DNA of 64,000 nucleotides, taken from positions 2,046,001-2,110,000 of the forward strand of contig JAZGUH010000056.1 in NCBI GenBank assembly GCA_037893225.1, read 5' to 3'. Under the pieces are notes generated by a model. It ran no database searches. It was given only the letters and a program-made list of their open reading frames with translations, and was not told the DNA's origin. Origin of the DNA: Hippasteria phrygiana (taxonomy: Eukaryota > Echinodermata > Asteroidea > Valvatida > Goniasteridae). The stretch's first letter is position 1. Each line of letters begins with the position of its first letter. The position numbers and the translations under genes are program-made. Below are positions 53,855 to 64,000 of this stretch, one piece after another.

Positions 53855-56800
53855 GTGAGTATTTTGCATACACAGTGCATTCGGTATGTACAGGGTGGCA
53901 CCAGGCGAGACGGTTAGAACTGGTTGGTACTGGATCTGTACATTGTGTATGCGTCAACATTGTACGTGGGAGTTTGTGATCAGACTGATACTGTGATAGT
54001 GTTTTGGGGAGTGGGCATTTCAGTTTCTCGAATTATGACACGAAACGAAGGTTCATAAAGTTACAAAACTGATCATTCATAGCAGGATAAATTCTGTTTT
54101 TATAAAACAAATTATTGATCTTGCTGAAATTGCGATTGTGTAGTGTAGCAATGTGTAGCCGTAGGGCCCTGTTCCCCGTAACTTAATGTGAACAAAAATC
54201 TACTTAGTTTTAGGTTATTGGAATTGTGCCAAACTAACAGTGTTAGTTAGCGACATTACAAACCAACAGGTAGGGCCTATGCCGTAGTTAAAGGGCAGGG
54301 GTTTTAGTTTTTTAGGGAAATTTTCGGGTAAAGCAACGATGAAGACGACAATATACAAATAATGAATGTTACTTTATGAGTGCGATGGTAAGAATAATTT
54401 CATGAGGTGACAGATTGAATGTTCCATTCCACGAGGCTTCGCCTCGTGGAATGGGACATTCCATCTGTCACCGAATGAAATTATTCTTACCATTGCACGA
54501 ATGTGAAACATTTATTATTTGTTTTATACAACGCCTGAATAAATCCGACATATTGCATGCATGGATTTCTTTGTGTAACGTTACAACGTGCCGTTTACCT
54601 TCTCAGTCCCGCATAAAACTGCGACAAAATATTGTCGAGTTCCGCATCAGTTAAAGCTTCAATTGTTGTTCCTGCGTGTCTTGCAAATTCATCTAATCGT
54701 TTCACTGCATATTTGATGTCTCTTTGCATTTGGAGCGTCAGCATCGCCTACGAGTTCCAATATTTCGTCGTCTGTTAGGAGAACAAACCGCGGCAGTTCA
54801 GGAAACTCTGCCGCCATGTTGTAGCGCCACCATAGTGACCGTGAAATTAGGGAAGTTCTTTTGGTTCTATCAATGCGCGCGCACCGTTTGATAGAACCAT
54901 GTGATAGAACGTTTTGGGCGGTGCGGGTTCGCGTCGTGTGATGGGTCGAATAATTCAATGCACGTGATCGACGATCCACCAATTGGATGGCTGGGATTTA
55001 TTCAGGTGTTGTATAAAATGCAATGTGAAAATAATAAAGATTTTACTTTAATACCCCCCACCAAAATCGGTCAAAAACAGCAAAATCTTGGAAAATAACC
55101 AACCCTTCGTGATAACAACTGTCTAAACATGTGGCACTACCTGTTATTTCAAGATTTAGGTCAGCAAAATCTGTAACAAATGAGGAAGAAATCAACATGA
55201 ATGTGAACACTTTGGAGTTACTATACATGTACATGTACATGGTGCCAAGAACTTCTAACACAGAAAACACAAACTTTCTTCCCCTATATTACACTAAAAT
55301 GTCCCAACAAAATTCTCAAAATTAACAGTTGTGCCAATTGTTTATACAATTATAAACACAAATGGATGGTTATTTTCCAAGATTTGCTGTTTCTAACCGA
55401 TTTTGGTGGGGGGGGGGGGGGGGGGGGGTATTAAAGTAAAATCTTTCCGAAAAGGAAGACAGTAAACATGCAAAACCCTGTTAACCCTAACATCACTGAA
55501 TACTACAAAATACTACTTGAGTAAACTGCAGTATGGAGTACTAATACTACTATTTGTGGAATCGAGTACCCGTACAACTTTACATTATCTCTTAGTAACT
55601 TCCCAGAAAATGAAAAAGGAAAGGTTTCGAATGTTATTTGTCGGGAATCTTCAAAATTAAAACCCGACTACATGGGAAACTAGCACAGATTTCATGTTTA
55701 TAACCGTGACGCTCACGAAAATTGGCAATAAAGGGAATTTACCGGTTGTGGTTTTTGTAGTCTGGGTATGGATAAAGAGCCTCGACCAGACATAATAGCA
55801 TGCCTCATTCCACAATAAATACAACTGTATAAAGCTTCTGTCTTTTGTGATATGCCGGCGCATGCACGTACCGGAACATGTAATGGCGGAAAAGTGATCA
55901 TGTTTACTGGACAGGCATGATATTTTTCAGACTTTTGTCTGAAATCAGACTTTTGAATCTCAGAGAAAGACATTATTGCAACTTCCGGGATTGGAAGTTT
56001 TGGGTTGGGTTTCTTTAACAGGTACCCGGGTACCCGTATTTTTTTCAATCGGGTACCCGGTTCTTTTACTACCCGTAAATTCACACCCCTAGTACATTTT
56101 CCCCTACCATTGCAATTTTAGGACGGACTTTTTGTAGTCCAATTGGTCGTCTCAAAGGCAGTGTGTCCCTCGGACCAGCTTTGAATCATTGTTATTGGTT
56201 CACTTTGCATAATTTGGGTAGAATTGTTGGTTAGGAAAGGTTTGGCCACATTTCCTCTTTGTCCAATAAAAATCCAACGTGGCGTTGACAATAAACCAAA
56301 ATTAAGCAGTCCATCTGTATGACTATTTGAACCGGACATGTACATTGTAATTAGACAGTGACACTTTTCATAATCTGTGAAAGATGAAATTCCATTTGGA
56401 AACAATTCTGTCCAGTTTTTTTGGGCGTCGGCGTGTGGCTCAGCATGTTTTGCATTTGAGCTGAATGGGGCCTTGATGTTGAAAATTCACAAACCAGCTT
56501 CCACATAAATAAATACTCTTAATATTTACATGAATTTTTCCCTAGAGAAATTCTAAACAACTTTGGCTTGGGGAATGCGAAACTTAAAATACCCTGTATT
56601 ACATGTACTAGTGCAGTGCCTGTTCAAAATGTGGCTTTCGTAAATAAAGCCACGGGTGTATGTTTCCATGCCACACGTGTATCACAGCTTTGGAAGTGAG
56701 TTTCTTGGGAAGAGCTGGTTTTTGTAACACTGATGCGCATGCGTCTAATTTGCATATTAGATCACGCCCCATTGCATGCGTGGCCATACAGTGCAGTGCA

Positions 56801-58680
56801 GTGCCTATTCAAAATGTGCAGCAGTGCGTGGCAGTCTATACTGCCACGTTTGCGGGTCTAGGCCTTCGGTTTTGCAGCTTTTTTGATAACTGCTCATCCA
56901 AACAACTTCAAACTTGACGATTTTCAACTTCATACAATGCCCGGTTCTGGAGATAATCGAATTACGGACAGACACACATACACACAGACAGAGATTCCTG
57001 GAATTATAGTAAGATTACAGGTCTGTAATTCCTGTTGGCATATTGCAACCTAGATACATATATGCCTGACAAATGTTTGACAAATTAAATTCGTCCTACA
57101 TGTAGTTCCTGCACTTATAAAACCAGCACATGTGGTAAGCAAATCATAATTTAAGAAATAATTCCTCCTTTTGGGCTGTCTGTCCAAAAAGTGAAAAATG
57201 TTGTGCAATAGCCCGAGCAGCCCAAATCAACAACTGCATGTGTGGCAAAATGATGCAATATCTGTAAAAGCTGACAAGCTCTCTGCAAATAAAGGTGGGC
57301 AGTAATTAATGCAGAAAGGATGCGTTGCCTACATGTAGGTTGGCATTCCAGATGTTTGGGATGCTTTTTAGATCCGTTTATTTTGTGGAATGAAACATTA
57401 TTATTCTGATAATTGTTTTCATGCACCAAAAGTTACACAACCTTAAGCGGGCCTGCTAAAGCTACCCTGCTAAATGCAACAAAATGCAGGGTGGATTCTG
57501 TAACATCTGTAACAGCCGTGTTACTCAGTCAGAGGCTTATATGTGACCCGCTCTGCAAAAATGAGTCCGATGTCCGCATTACACTTGCACATATGGGGGT
57601 GGTTTAATGTCTCAGACTTTTTAATATTTACTGAGAAATCGCACATTGTAAAAAATCATTACAAAAACAATGCATTAAATTACAGAGTTGTGCCATACAT
57701 ATGTGACCGGCTTTGCAAAAAGGGCTATTATGTCGCAAAATTTGAAAAATGTGTTATATACATGTACATAGTTGAATTTGTCACATCCTCGGCTTTAATT
57801 TGGTGTAGGTTCGACTCCTGTGGCATTTTGTCTTCTCAAGATATCTTGACATTTGTATACTCCTATTTTCCCAATTTAACGGAAGTGCGTTTAGAGATAC
57901 AGGCCCTTAAACACAAAAAGTGCAAAGAAATAATATAAGTAATTTGTATCAACATTAATTTGTTCATCTTTATTTAACAATATTAATGTTTCTGAAAATA
58001 AATTCTGAAAATATAAATATACAGAAGCCAACAATCCAAAACCAAAAAAATCACTTACGTGAAGATTTGTTTACCCGCTTCACATAGAGCTGCCCTGTGT
58101 GTGTTTTTTGCAGAGCCGGTCATCAAATGAAAGCTAGCTTATTTCATGCTCTTTCAGACCAACTGTAAAGCTTTAAATGTATTTTTAACACATCAGACTC
58201 ATCTTGTGCTAAATTGCAACAGAATGTATCAGAAACCAGTAGACATGCCTTGACTGCTAAATGCAACAACTTGCAACAACGTTTTACCATTGGTGCATTC
58301 TGTTGCAATCTGTTGTAATTTTCATTCATTTAAACCTCATGACAAGTCAAAATACTTCTTTGATTCCATCCAGACTTCAGTGATTTTTCCCAGAAAAACC
58401 GATCTCATCCCAGTGTAAGTTTTCCCACTTGTAAACCAGTTCAAAAGTTGAATATGATGTATGTATGTCTTTTGTTTTGCAGTCTCCTATCTTCAAGTCC
58501 TTTGTGGCTGGTTCCCTGAGTGGGACCTGCTCTACAGTGTTATTGCAACCACTAGACCTCGTCAAGACCAGGATCCAGTCGCCGGCTGTGCTAGAGCACA
58601 ACCACCGAGGGATCCTGTACACGATAGGCAACGTTATCCGCCACGAGAAGATCCTCGGTCTCTGGAGAGGCGTCATTCCT
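53786..58680 (+). CDS. SLC25A38: Mitochondrial glycine carrier SLC25A38-like (5' part, two exons)
   Basis: Exons 53786-53854 and 58483-58680 join in phase 0 to give 89 residues. Residues 1-23 are a short polar N terminus (MSKGASFVDRIKSGDWKNME); then SPIFKSFVAGSLSGTCSTVL begins transmembrane helix 1. The carrier signature P-L-D-L-V-K-T-R (PxD/ExxK/R) ends helix 1, a matrix helix follows, and LGLWRGVIP closes the first half-repeat. SLC25A38 imports glycine into mitochondria for the first step of haem synthesis. The SGTCST motif and LGLWRG wording match this subfamily better than other SLC25 members. The remaining repeats are beyond 64 kb or unrecognised; intron 2 is at least 5.3 kb. Confidence 0.88.
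53855..54354. other. Start of SLC25A38 intron 1
   Basis: No repeat or exon recognised between the GTGAGT donor and the fold-back element at 54355. Confidence 0.45.
54355..54521. mobile_element. Fold-back element with TTC loop
   Basis: Near-complete hairpin: CCATTCCACGAGGC, a TTC loop, GCCTCGTGGAATGG. The arms extend outward through ATGGTAAGAATAATTTCAT and CAAATAATGAATGTT to about 80 bp. The right arm runs straight into the inverted-repeat end of the next element, so the two may be parts of one transposon. Confidence 0.75.
54523..55013 (-). mobile_element. TIR element carrying a captured exon
   Basis: The left end TTTATACAACGCCTGAATAA and inverted right end TTTATACAACACCTGAATAA differ at one position, with ATCC shared next. 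Inside lies a minus-strand exon-like sequence (54599-54817) with start codon and splice donor. No transposase visible. Target duplication not resolved because of AT-rich flanks. Confidence 0.7.
54599..54817 (-). pseudogene. Frameshifted exon resembling the Crypton/ZMYM-QRICH1 N-terminal region
   Basis: It begins MAAEFPELPRFVLLTDDEIL, then ELVGDADAPNAKR. A shift of frame (apparently 2 bases lost in a GAGA run near 54723) then continues IKYAVKRLDEFARHAGTTIE and ALTDAELDNILSQFYAGLR, up to AGAAG|GTAAAC, a good 5' splice site. The pattern (F-x-x-L-T-x-x-E-I, N-x-K-R, K-Y-A-V, D-x-x-L-x-x-F-Y) is the one seen ahead of Crypton-type tyrosine-recombinase-derived proteins (ZMYM2/3/4, QRICH1, KIAA1958). 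This assignment is from memory of the family. One exon only; it cannot be functional as written. Confidence 0.55.
55036..55446. mobile_element. MITE with poly(C)/poly(G) in its inverted repeats
   Basis: The arms share AAAGATTTTACTTTAATACC, a C run, ACCAAAATCGGT, AAACAGCAAAATCTTGG and AAAATAACCA (about 66 bp). The C tract is about 6 long on the left and about 22 long (as G) on the right, so the homopolymer expanded in one arm only. Confidence 0.8.
55975..56091. repeat. Right end of a TAGGGGTGTG-type element
   Basis: Contains GGTACCCGGGTACCCG, TCAATCGGGTACCCGG and the end ACCCGTAAATTCACACCCCT, the inverse of the start of the element at 26590. The left end was not found. Confidence 0.5.
56092..57538. 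other. SLC25A38 intron 1 segment
   Basis: A duplicated phrase (GTGCAGTGCCTGTTCAAAAT near 56611 and GTGCAGTGCCTATTCAAAAT near 56798) suggests a degenerate short repeat. No exon recognised. Confidence 0.45.
57700..58124. mobile_element. MITE with GACCGGCTTTGCAAAAAGGG end, copy 2
   Basis: The left ATGTGACCGGCTTTGCAAAA and inverted right TGACCGGCTCTGCAAAAAAC match. The interior matches 31558-31987 in reverse. A further left-end-like sequence (ATGTGACCCGCTCTGCAAAA) lies at 57541, so the insertion may be nested or the element longer. Confidence 0.7.
58483..58680 (+). CDS. SLC25A38: SLC25A38 exon 2
   Basis: Acceptor TTTTGCAG, donor TCCT|GTGAGT, phase 0-0, 66 codons. It encodes helix 1, the PLDLVKTR signature, the matrix helix GILYTIGNVIRHEKI and the LGLWRG motif. 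The open frame continues into the intron to 59070 without meaning. Confidence 0.93.
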
Positions 58681-60367
58681 GTGAGTACATTCACTGGAAG
58701 TTCTTACAAGTTTTCTCCCACCAACCCCTCACTCACAGATACCACTCTTCTGGAAATTCCTAAAAATCCTTTGAAATCCGGTAATTTCGGGCTTCCAAAA
58801 TGCTGTCCAGATTTTCTGGATTTGACCTCGAGATTGTCAGTGTGGGGAGGAAAAGTCTTGAAAACCTCTTCTGTTGAAACCAGATTTTGTAATTCAAAGG
58901 TTTGTATTTCAAATATTTACGACCATCACTCGAAAACTGCAACGTTGTCTGAAATTGACAAAAATACTTTCGTGAATGAATGTTTACTTAAAAAAAAAAG
59001 TGCTCGTCTAGTTGTTTCAATGACCAATGAGTCCAATGGTCTAGTAATTATTTTATACAAATTGCACTAACCCCAGAGAGAAAGCACTGTATTTAGATTG
59101 TACATTTAAGTCTCTTAAATCTGAATCTACTGTTACAAATCAAGTTTTTTTTTTCAATGATTCCAAAATAGTCTTAACAAATTCTTCATCTTCATATTTT
59201 CATTGTGCGTCATTCCTGGGAAATTTTTGTTTTTTTATTTCTTGAGCTACATGTAGGCCTACTTGTTCTGTGGTCTCGGCACACTTTGTCCCGAAATTGA
59301 AGCCCTGCATCAGACTTGTTTCAAAGTGCAATATTTGGGGAAGGGAGAAGAGTTATTCTGTAAGGGATTGATTTCAATGGTGTCATTGTTAAATTGGCCG
59401 TTATTTAATAAAGATAGAGGAGTGTTTCATTTTTGTTGCAAATTTCTTTTTTGGAAATTCCGCATTATTTTACCCCAAAGACTTCTTCAAACTTGACAAA
59501 ATCTCTGGGTTTCAGCAATAAGTGGACTGCAATAGTTTTGCCAACCGCTTTTCTGACCCAATTTTAGGTGCTTGTGTAATATTGACCACAGCTGTTTGGT
59601 CTGAAAATAGAACCATGATACTGGATTGAAACCTTTGGCCATTTTATTTGTTCATTGTGGGTTAATATTGTGGGATGAACTTTGAAGTGAGGCGCTGCAT
59701 TGCTGTTGTGCAGCAAAAGATTGCACAAGATTATAGGGCCAACCTTTGCTATCAGATAACAACAATTTGCATATAATACACAACCCTTGAATAGTAAACA
59801 CATGGCAATACTTGCCCCAGCCTGTGTGGCATATTTCAGTATTACTCATATTCTTAGTCGATGACCATAATTTTAAAAAATGTCAAATTTGAAACTGCTA
59901 TAATGTGGCATAAAGCTGTGTACATGCATGTATATGGCTCTCAGTTCTTGTGGTTACAATGGAATTCAAAACGGAAAGCAATTTGAAACAGGAAAATATT
60001 AGTTCTGGGCACTGAATAAAAGACATTTAATTTAGTCACTTTGTGACGTCAAGAACAACCTTTGTACAAAGACTGCTTACGCCCTTTCAAAGTAGTGGGC
60101 ATTTGTGGAAGTGAGCACTTAGAATAGTTGGGCTTCACTGATTTTGGGGGACAAGGACATGTACACAATGGTCACAAGGATAGGATTGCTGATGTCGGTG
60201 TTTATCATGTTTATGGAGATTTATTGAAAACTGCACTATCACGAATGGAAGCACATAAATGGAGCTTACGAATAATTGCCCACTCGCATTAGTTATAATT
60301 TGACGCATGAATGTGCAAATCCCAGGACATACTGCATTAATGTATGACTTTGCATAGGGTTGTCTAG
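58681..60367. other. SLC25A38 intron 2, first part
   Basis: AT-rich, no transposon with recognisable ends and no exon resembling the next carrier segment. Confidence 0.45.
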
Positions 60368-61042
60368 AGCCGTGTCCGCACTGGACTTATTTTCTGGAAG
60401 GTTTTACCGAGACGATGGTAAAATGAAAAATGGTCAAATGTGACCACTGTCCGCACTTGGACTTTCGACACAAGAAAATTTTACCGAGACCGTGGGAGAA
60501 GTAACCGAGCTGTCAATATAAGGACTCATGAGGGCGCTTTGCGTGACCTTACTACATTGACACGATTGACCCAAATCACGGCGTGCCTTTTCATTTTTCG
60601 TGCTGATTTGTACACATAGGACTACACCGATTAGCACTAATCAAACTTCTGACTGTATTAATAATAATATCTGCCATGATTGCAAACAAAAAAGGAACAA
60701 CGCACTGGAATTTGGAAACATGCCACGTGCACCGCACCGCGGTAAAGCAATGCAAAGCGCATGCGTGGTGTCCCAGTGTAGCATGACCTTGCGCTCTGGC
60801 CGGATGTACGCTTTCCTGAGCCGCTTTTACCGACACGCACTGTCCGCACTGGACTTATCGTCTCGGGAAAAGTTACCTGGTCAGTTTTCCTGGGCAGCAG
60901 TTGGCCGGTAGAAGTAACCGCTGGACTCAGGAAAAGTAACTGAGAGGAAAACGTCCTAGGCTGTCCGCACTGGACTTAAAATGGGAAAAGTACCCATCGT
61001 CTCGGTAAGTTTTACCAAAATAAGTCCAGTGCGGACAGGGCT
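60368..61042. mobile_element. MITE with AGCCSTGTCCGCACTGGACT ends
   Basis: The left AGCCGTGTCCGCACTGGACT and inverted right AGCCCTGTCCGCACTGGACT match and continue TATTTT. Flanks are TAG (left) and TAA (right), a degenerate 3-bp duplication like those at 3852 and 13047. Extra CTGTCCGCACTGGACTTA copies lie inside the right half (about 60840 and 60961). No transposase. Confidence 0.75.
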
Positions 61043-61384
61043 TAAGGGGCTCAGTTAACTTGAAAATGGCAACAGGTCAATTCCTTGATGCAGGTAAATG
61101 ACAACATTGATTCTTCGCACCATATTTCATAGGTTTATATAGTGCACTGCATACATGTACCCGATTAGCTTTGCGGTTATAGGGTTACCCAATGTCTGTT
61201 TGCTGGCTATTGTGCTGTAGGCAACAGTCTGTAGTACTGTGTGCGTGGGAGGTACATTATACAAAGATCTTTTCTGCGGTTTCCACTTGTGAAAGCCTTA
61301 CTCAAAGTAAAATGCAATATTGCCATCCTTCAACCGTAATCATTGTTATTGTGAGGATCATGCCAGATGGGTACTCTGCACTTT

Positions 61385-61592
61385 TAAAACGGTATTTTAC
61401 GGGAGACGTCGGGGTGTTGCAGCGGTTCTGGCAGCCAAATCGAACCGCTACAGTGTCTGTGCAGTCAAGCATGACATAAACAATAATCCAACAATGGATT
61501 GAAACTGCACAAACAGCGGCCAATAGCGTAATCCGGCCTGGTGGCACCTTCTTTTTTTACGCCATATGGCATCATCTGTACACAATGGGTTA
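61385..61592 (+). repeat. Single-unit relative of the piggyBac-like MITE
   Basis: Shares ACGGTATTTTACGGGAGACG and one copy of the AATCCAACAATGGATTGAAA unit with 46380-46715, ending near ACAATGGGTTAA. The left terminus is lost. Confidence 0.75.
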
Positions 61593-61879
61593 ATACCAGT
61601 GTTGTGACAGACAGACTGGCGCCAACAATCCTGCTGGCTGCATTGATAGAGAACTCATCTGTGACGAATGGTTCTGACATACATGTATTTCCAACCAGCT
61701 GTTTTTGCACTAATTGGACACCTCCAAAGGCAATGTGTCTGGTTGATACAACTCTGTCACGTCTCTATTTCCTTTAACAGCCAGGCCTTGAACTGAAAGT
61801 CTATCAATCTTTCCCTGGGTGTCCTTGTTACTGAGATTAGGGAAGTTGTTCCTGGATCAAGGCTGTGGCTGCCTTGTGA

Positions 61880-64000
61880 CTAAGGTTCAACCGATGTTGG
61901 ATTTGCCTGCCGATCCGATGGCCGATGTTTTTTTTGGAACATCGGCCGATGTCCGATCCGATCCGATGTTTTTAATCGACATAAACAATGCCATCAAAAA
62001 CGTCAAAAAATCGTGCTGCGCTATCGGTAGATCGTGACGCTATGGACCGATCGCGCTGCCACCATGTACCAGTCAAACACATTTTCTTTCTAATTCACGG
62101 CTCTAGAGGATTTTTTTGAAAGGTAAGTAAAGTCCAAGATATCCGTCAGAATCGACTGATAGCGCAGCACGATCGACCGATCGCGCACATCGACCAACAG
62201 TGACAATACGCAAGACAAACCACGACTCCCTTAACACAGTAATAAATCGGGCCAAACAAAAAAATGCCTTCAGTTCGGGTCACCCTATTTTCGAAAGCCA
62301 TAAAATGTTATTAGGTAGAGGAAGACAAATTAATTCTACGATACCGATTTCCGATCATAATAGGAATTGCCGACCGGGCGTCCGGAATTCCCATATAGTA
62401 GCGGTACTTGCCGACATGTGAAACTATGCGTAACTCAAAGATCGTGTACATCTTGTCGATGTTCGGCCGGGAGTACGTGCGCATGCGGCAAAATAAGTAC
62501 AGGCTCGATCATGGGGAAAAAACGTCTGCGCCTGCGCATTGCGCAGAGCGGGTCCGTTGTTGGGGGTGTTTATTCATGCAACACCATGCTTTGACGAAGA
62601 TTCTAGAACTTCGTAAGTAGGCCCACTCGACAAGATTTGTTCATAAAATCCCGGCGAAAACTAACGAAGAATCGGACCAACAAGGATAGTCAAAATCAGG
62701 ATGTGTTTTAATCAAAACAAATTGCGACAAGAAGTGGACCAGTGGTTGAGTGATGTGCGTGATAAACGGCTGTGTGGATAATTTCACGTTTCGCCAACGT
62801 GTTACGGTGACGCACCGTGCATGGAGCTGTCAGTTGGCCGGTCACGCCCGCGCGTTGTACGGCATGGACTGCTTTCGTATCGCGGCACTCTGTGCGTGCA
62901 GTTTGTGATATGGTGATCGCAGTTTCATATTTATTTTGTTTAGTTTATTGCTTTTGCTGATTAATAGGCTATCAATCATGTATCTATCTTTGTTCTGAAT
63001 AAAAAGGTCGATTATTCACAACACGAGAGTTTTGACTTAACCATACAAGTTTACAGTTTTAAAGAAATAGGAAGGAAAGCTGATTATTTTTACAATACGT
63101 AAATTTTATTTTCCACTTTGCAATGCTCGTATCAAATACAATTCATCAGGCATATGTCTCACAAAGCATCTCAAAATGTGTACATGTACTTCGTTTCGGG
63201 ACCCCTCTAACACAGGTATTGCGTTAATTATTCTCACCTTTAGCATGGAGGTAGAAAATTAACATGTTATGCCTACCAACCGACCCTATTAAATTTTATT
63301 TGAACACTGCTGGTTGTTGGATAGAAGTTGAAATGGAGAACAAATTAGGACAATGGGCAAAACTAATCCAGGCATTTATTTACATGTACGTTGAAAAATC
63401 TGCGGTCGTAAAAATACGACGGCGAACTCGCAGTGATTTCAATTCAATTCAATCCAAGCTTCAGTCCAGCAAAATTGGCACACGTGAAGGGAATTCCCCA
63501 TTAGGGCGTCTATGCTGGTCTTTTTTTCCAGGGTATTTTTGTATTCACGCTGTATATAACATTACACGGTGCACACATATCGCCAATGCTGTGCATGCAA
63601 GAGACATGTGATCGGCTGAACTAAAGTCTACAACGCGTCGTGGCTTCAGACAGTGCAGTTCCCCGACTCCGTTCATGACGTTCAGTAGACCAGTACAGTC
63701 ATGCACTGACTGCTAGCTTCGTTGTCTTCGTTCGGGCACTGAGTTTTCACGCATGCGGTGCAGATAGCGCGGATCGCATGGACGCGGAGCTCGGAGTTAT
63801 TTACACCGGTATGATAATACATCGCAGCATAAAACTGTTCATTTTTCACACACAAATAAAACATCGTTTTTACTCGAGCTCTAATAAAAAAACATGACAT
63901 TTGTGTATGATTAAATTGAGTATAAAGTTTGCTAATTGACATTGCCGAATATCGGTTCGTCATCGGTTAAACCTTACAAATTTTGCCGATCCGATGTTTT
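61880..64000. other. CGATG-rich inverted-repeat region (possible large TIR element)
   Basis: AAGGTTCAACCGATG at 61882 is the reverse complement of CATCGGTTAAACCTT at 63961, apart from one base. Both ends are rich in CCGATCCGATG and GGCCGATG. The span between them is CpG-rich, with many TCGGT/GATCG words and no protein of recognisable family. The sequence stops while this motif is still running, so the true boundary is outside. Confidence 0.4.

Noticed and set aside
54689..54982. 97-codon minus-strand ORF as an intact gene
   Set aside because: The meaningful start is the internal Met at 54817; upstream codons are unrelated and the family similarity changes frame near 54723, so it is a broken fragment.
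58681..59070. Extension of the SLC25A38 exon 2 frame to a stop at 59070
   Set aside because: A good donor (CCT|GTGAGT) lies exactly where carrier similarity ends; the extension has intronic composition.

Overview
This window is nuclear DNA from an animal. Spliced genes sit in long introns with GT-AG boundaries, and the rest is dense with LINEs, tRNA-derived SINEs, MITEs, minisatellites and long poly(G)/poly(C) tracts. Gene content and repeat style fit a marine invertebrate, perhaps a non-vertebrate deuterostome, but the sequence alone does not fix the species.

Two host genes lie on the + strand. The first fills about 2.3-45.6 kb. It is the ANKFN1 / wide awake (wake) orthologue: 21 coding exons with matching splice phases give one open frame of 1,024 codons plus a stop. 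In order they encode a basic/serine-rich N-terminal part, two ankyrin repeats, a fibronectin type III domain split over three exons, a long conserved central region and a C-terminal Ras-association-like domain. The start codon must lie upstream, because the first exon seen (2331-2467) opens in phase 0 with no convincing initiator. The second gene, a mitochondrial glycine carrier (SLC25A38-like), begins at 53.8 kb. Its 23-codon first exon and a 66-codon second exon are visible; the rest lies beyond the window.

Mobile DNA dominates the introns and the intergenic gap. Two LINEs have both ORFs intact: a Tx1/L1-group element at about 6263-12390, with (TAAA)n on both sides, and a CR1/L2-group element at about 34500-39376 with an L1-type ORF1. 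Around them are MITEs whose target duplications point to different transposase groups: TTA/TAG (PIF/Harbinger-like), TTAA with CCC ends (piggyBac-like), TTAA with AGG ends, TA (Tc1/mariner relic), and a 9-bp duplication on a 373-bp element that encodes a SAP domain. Another terminal-inverted-repeat element carries a frameshifted exon resembling the Crypton-derived ZMYM/QRICH1 family. A Harbinger-like element holds a minisatellite of about 31 copies of an 11-bp unit that grades into 31-bp and 20-bp higher-order units.

Layout: 0-2.3 kb, upstream flank or intron with MITEs; 2.3-45.6 kb, ANKFN1 exons and transposon-filled introns; 45.6-53.3 kb, 3' UTR and intergenic DNA with piggyBac-like, SAP-bearing and CAGGGTTCC-type MITEs; 53.3-53.8 kb, probable promoter and 5' UTR of the carrier gene; 53.8-58.7 kb, its first two coding exons; 58.7-64 kb, its second intron with another AGCC-ended MITE and a CGATG-rich inverted-repeat region. 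The two host genes show no functional link; they are only neighbours.
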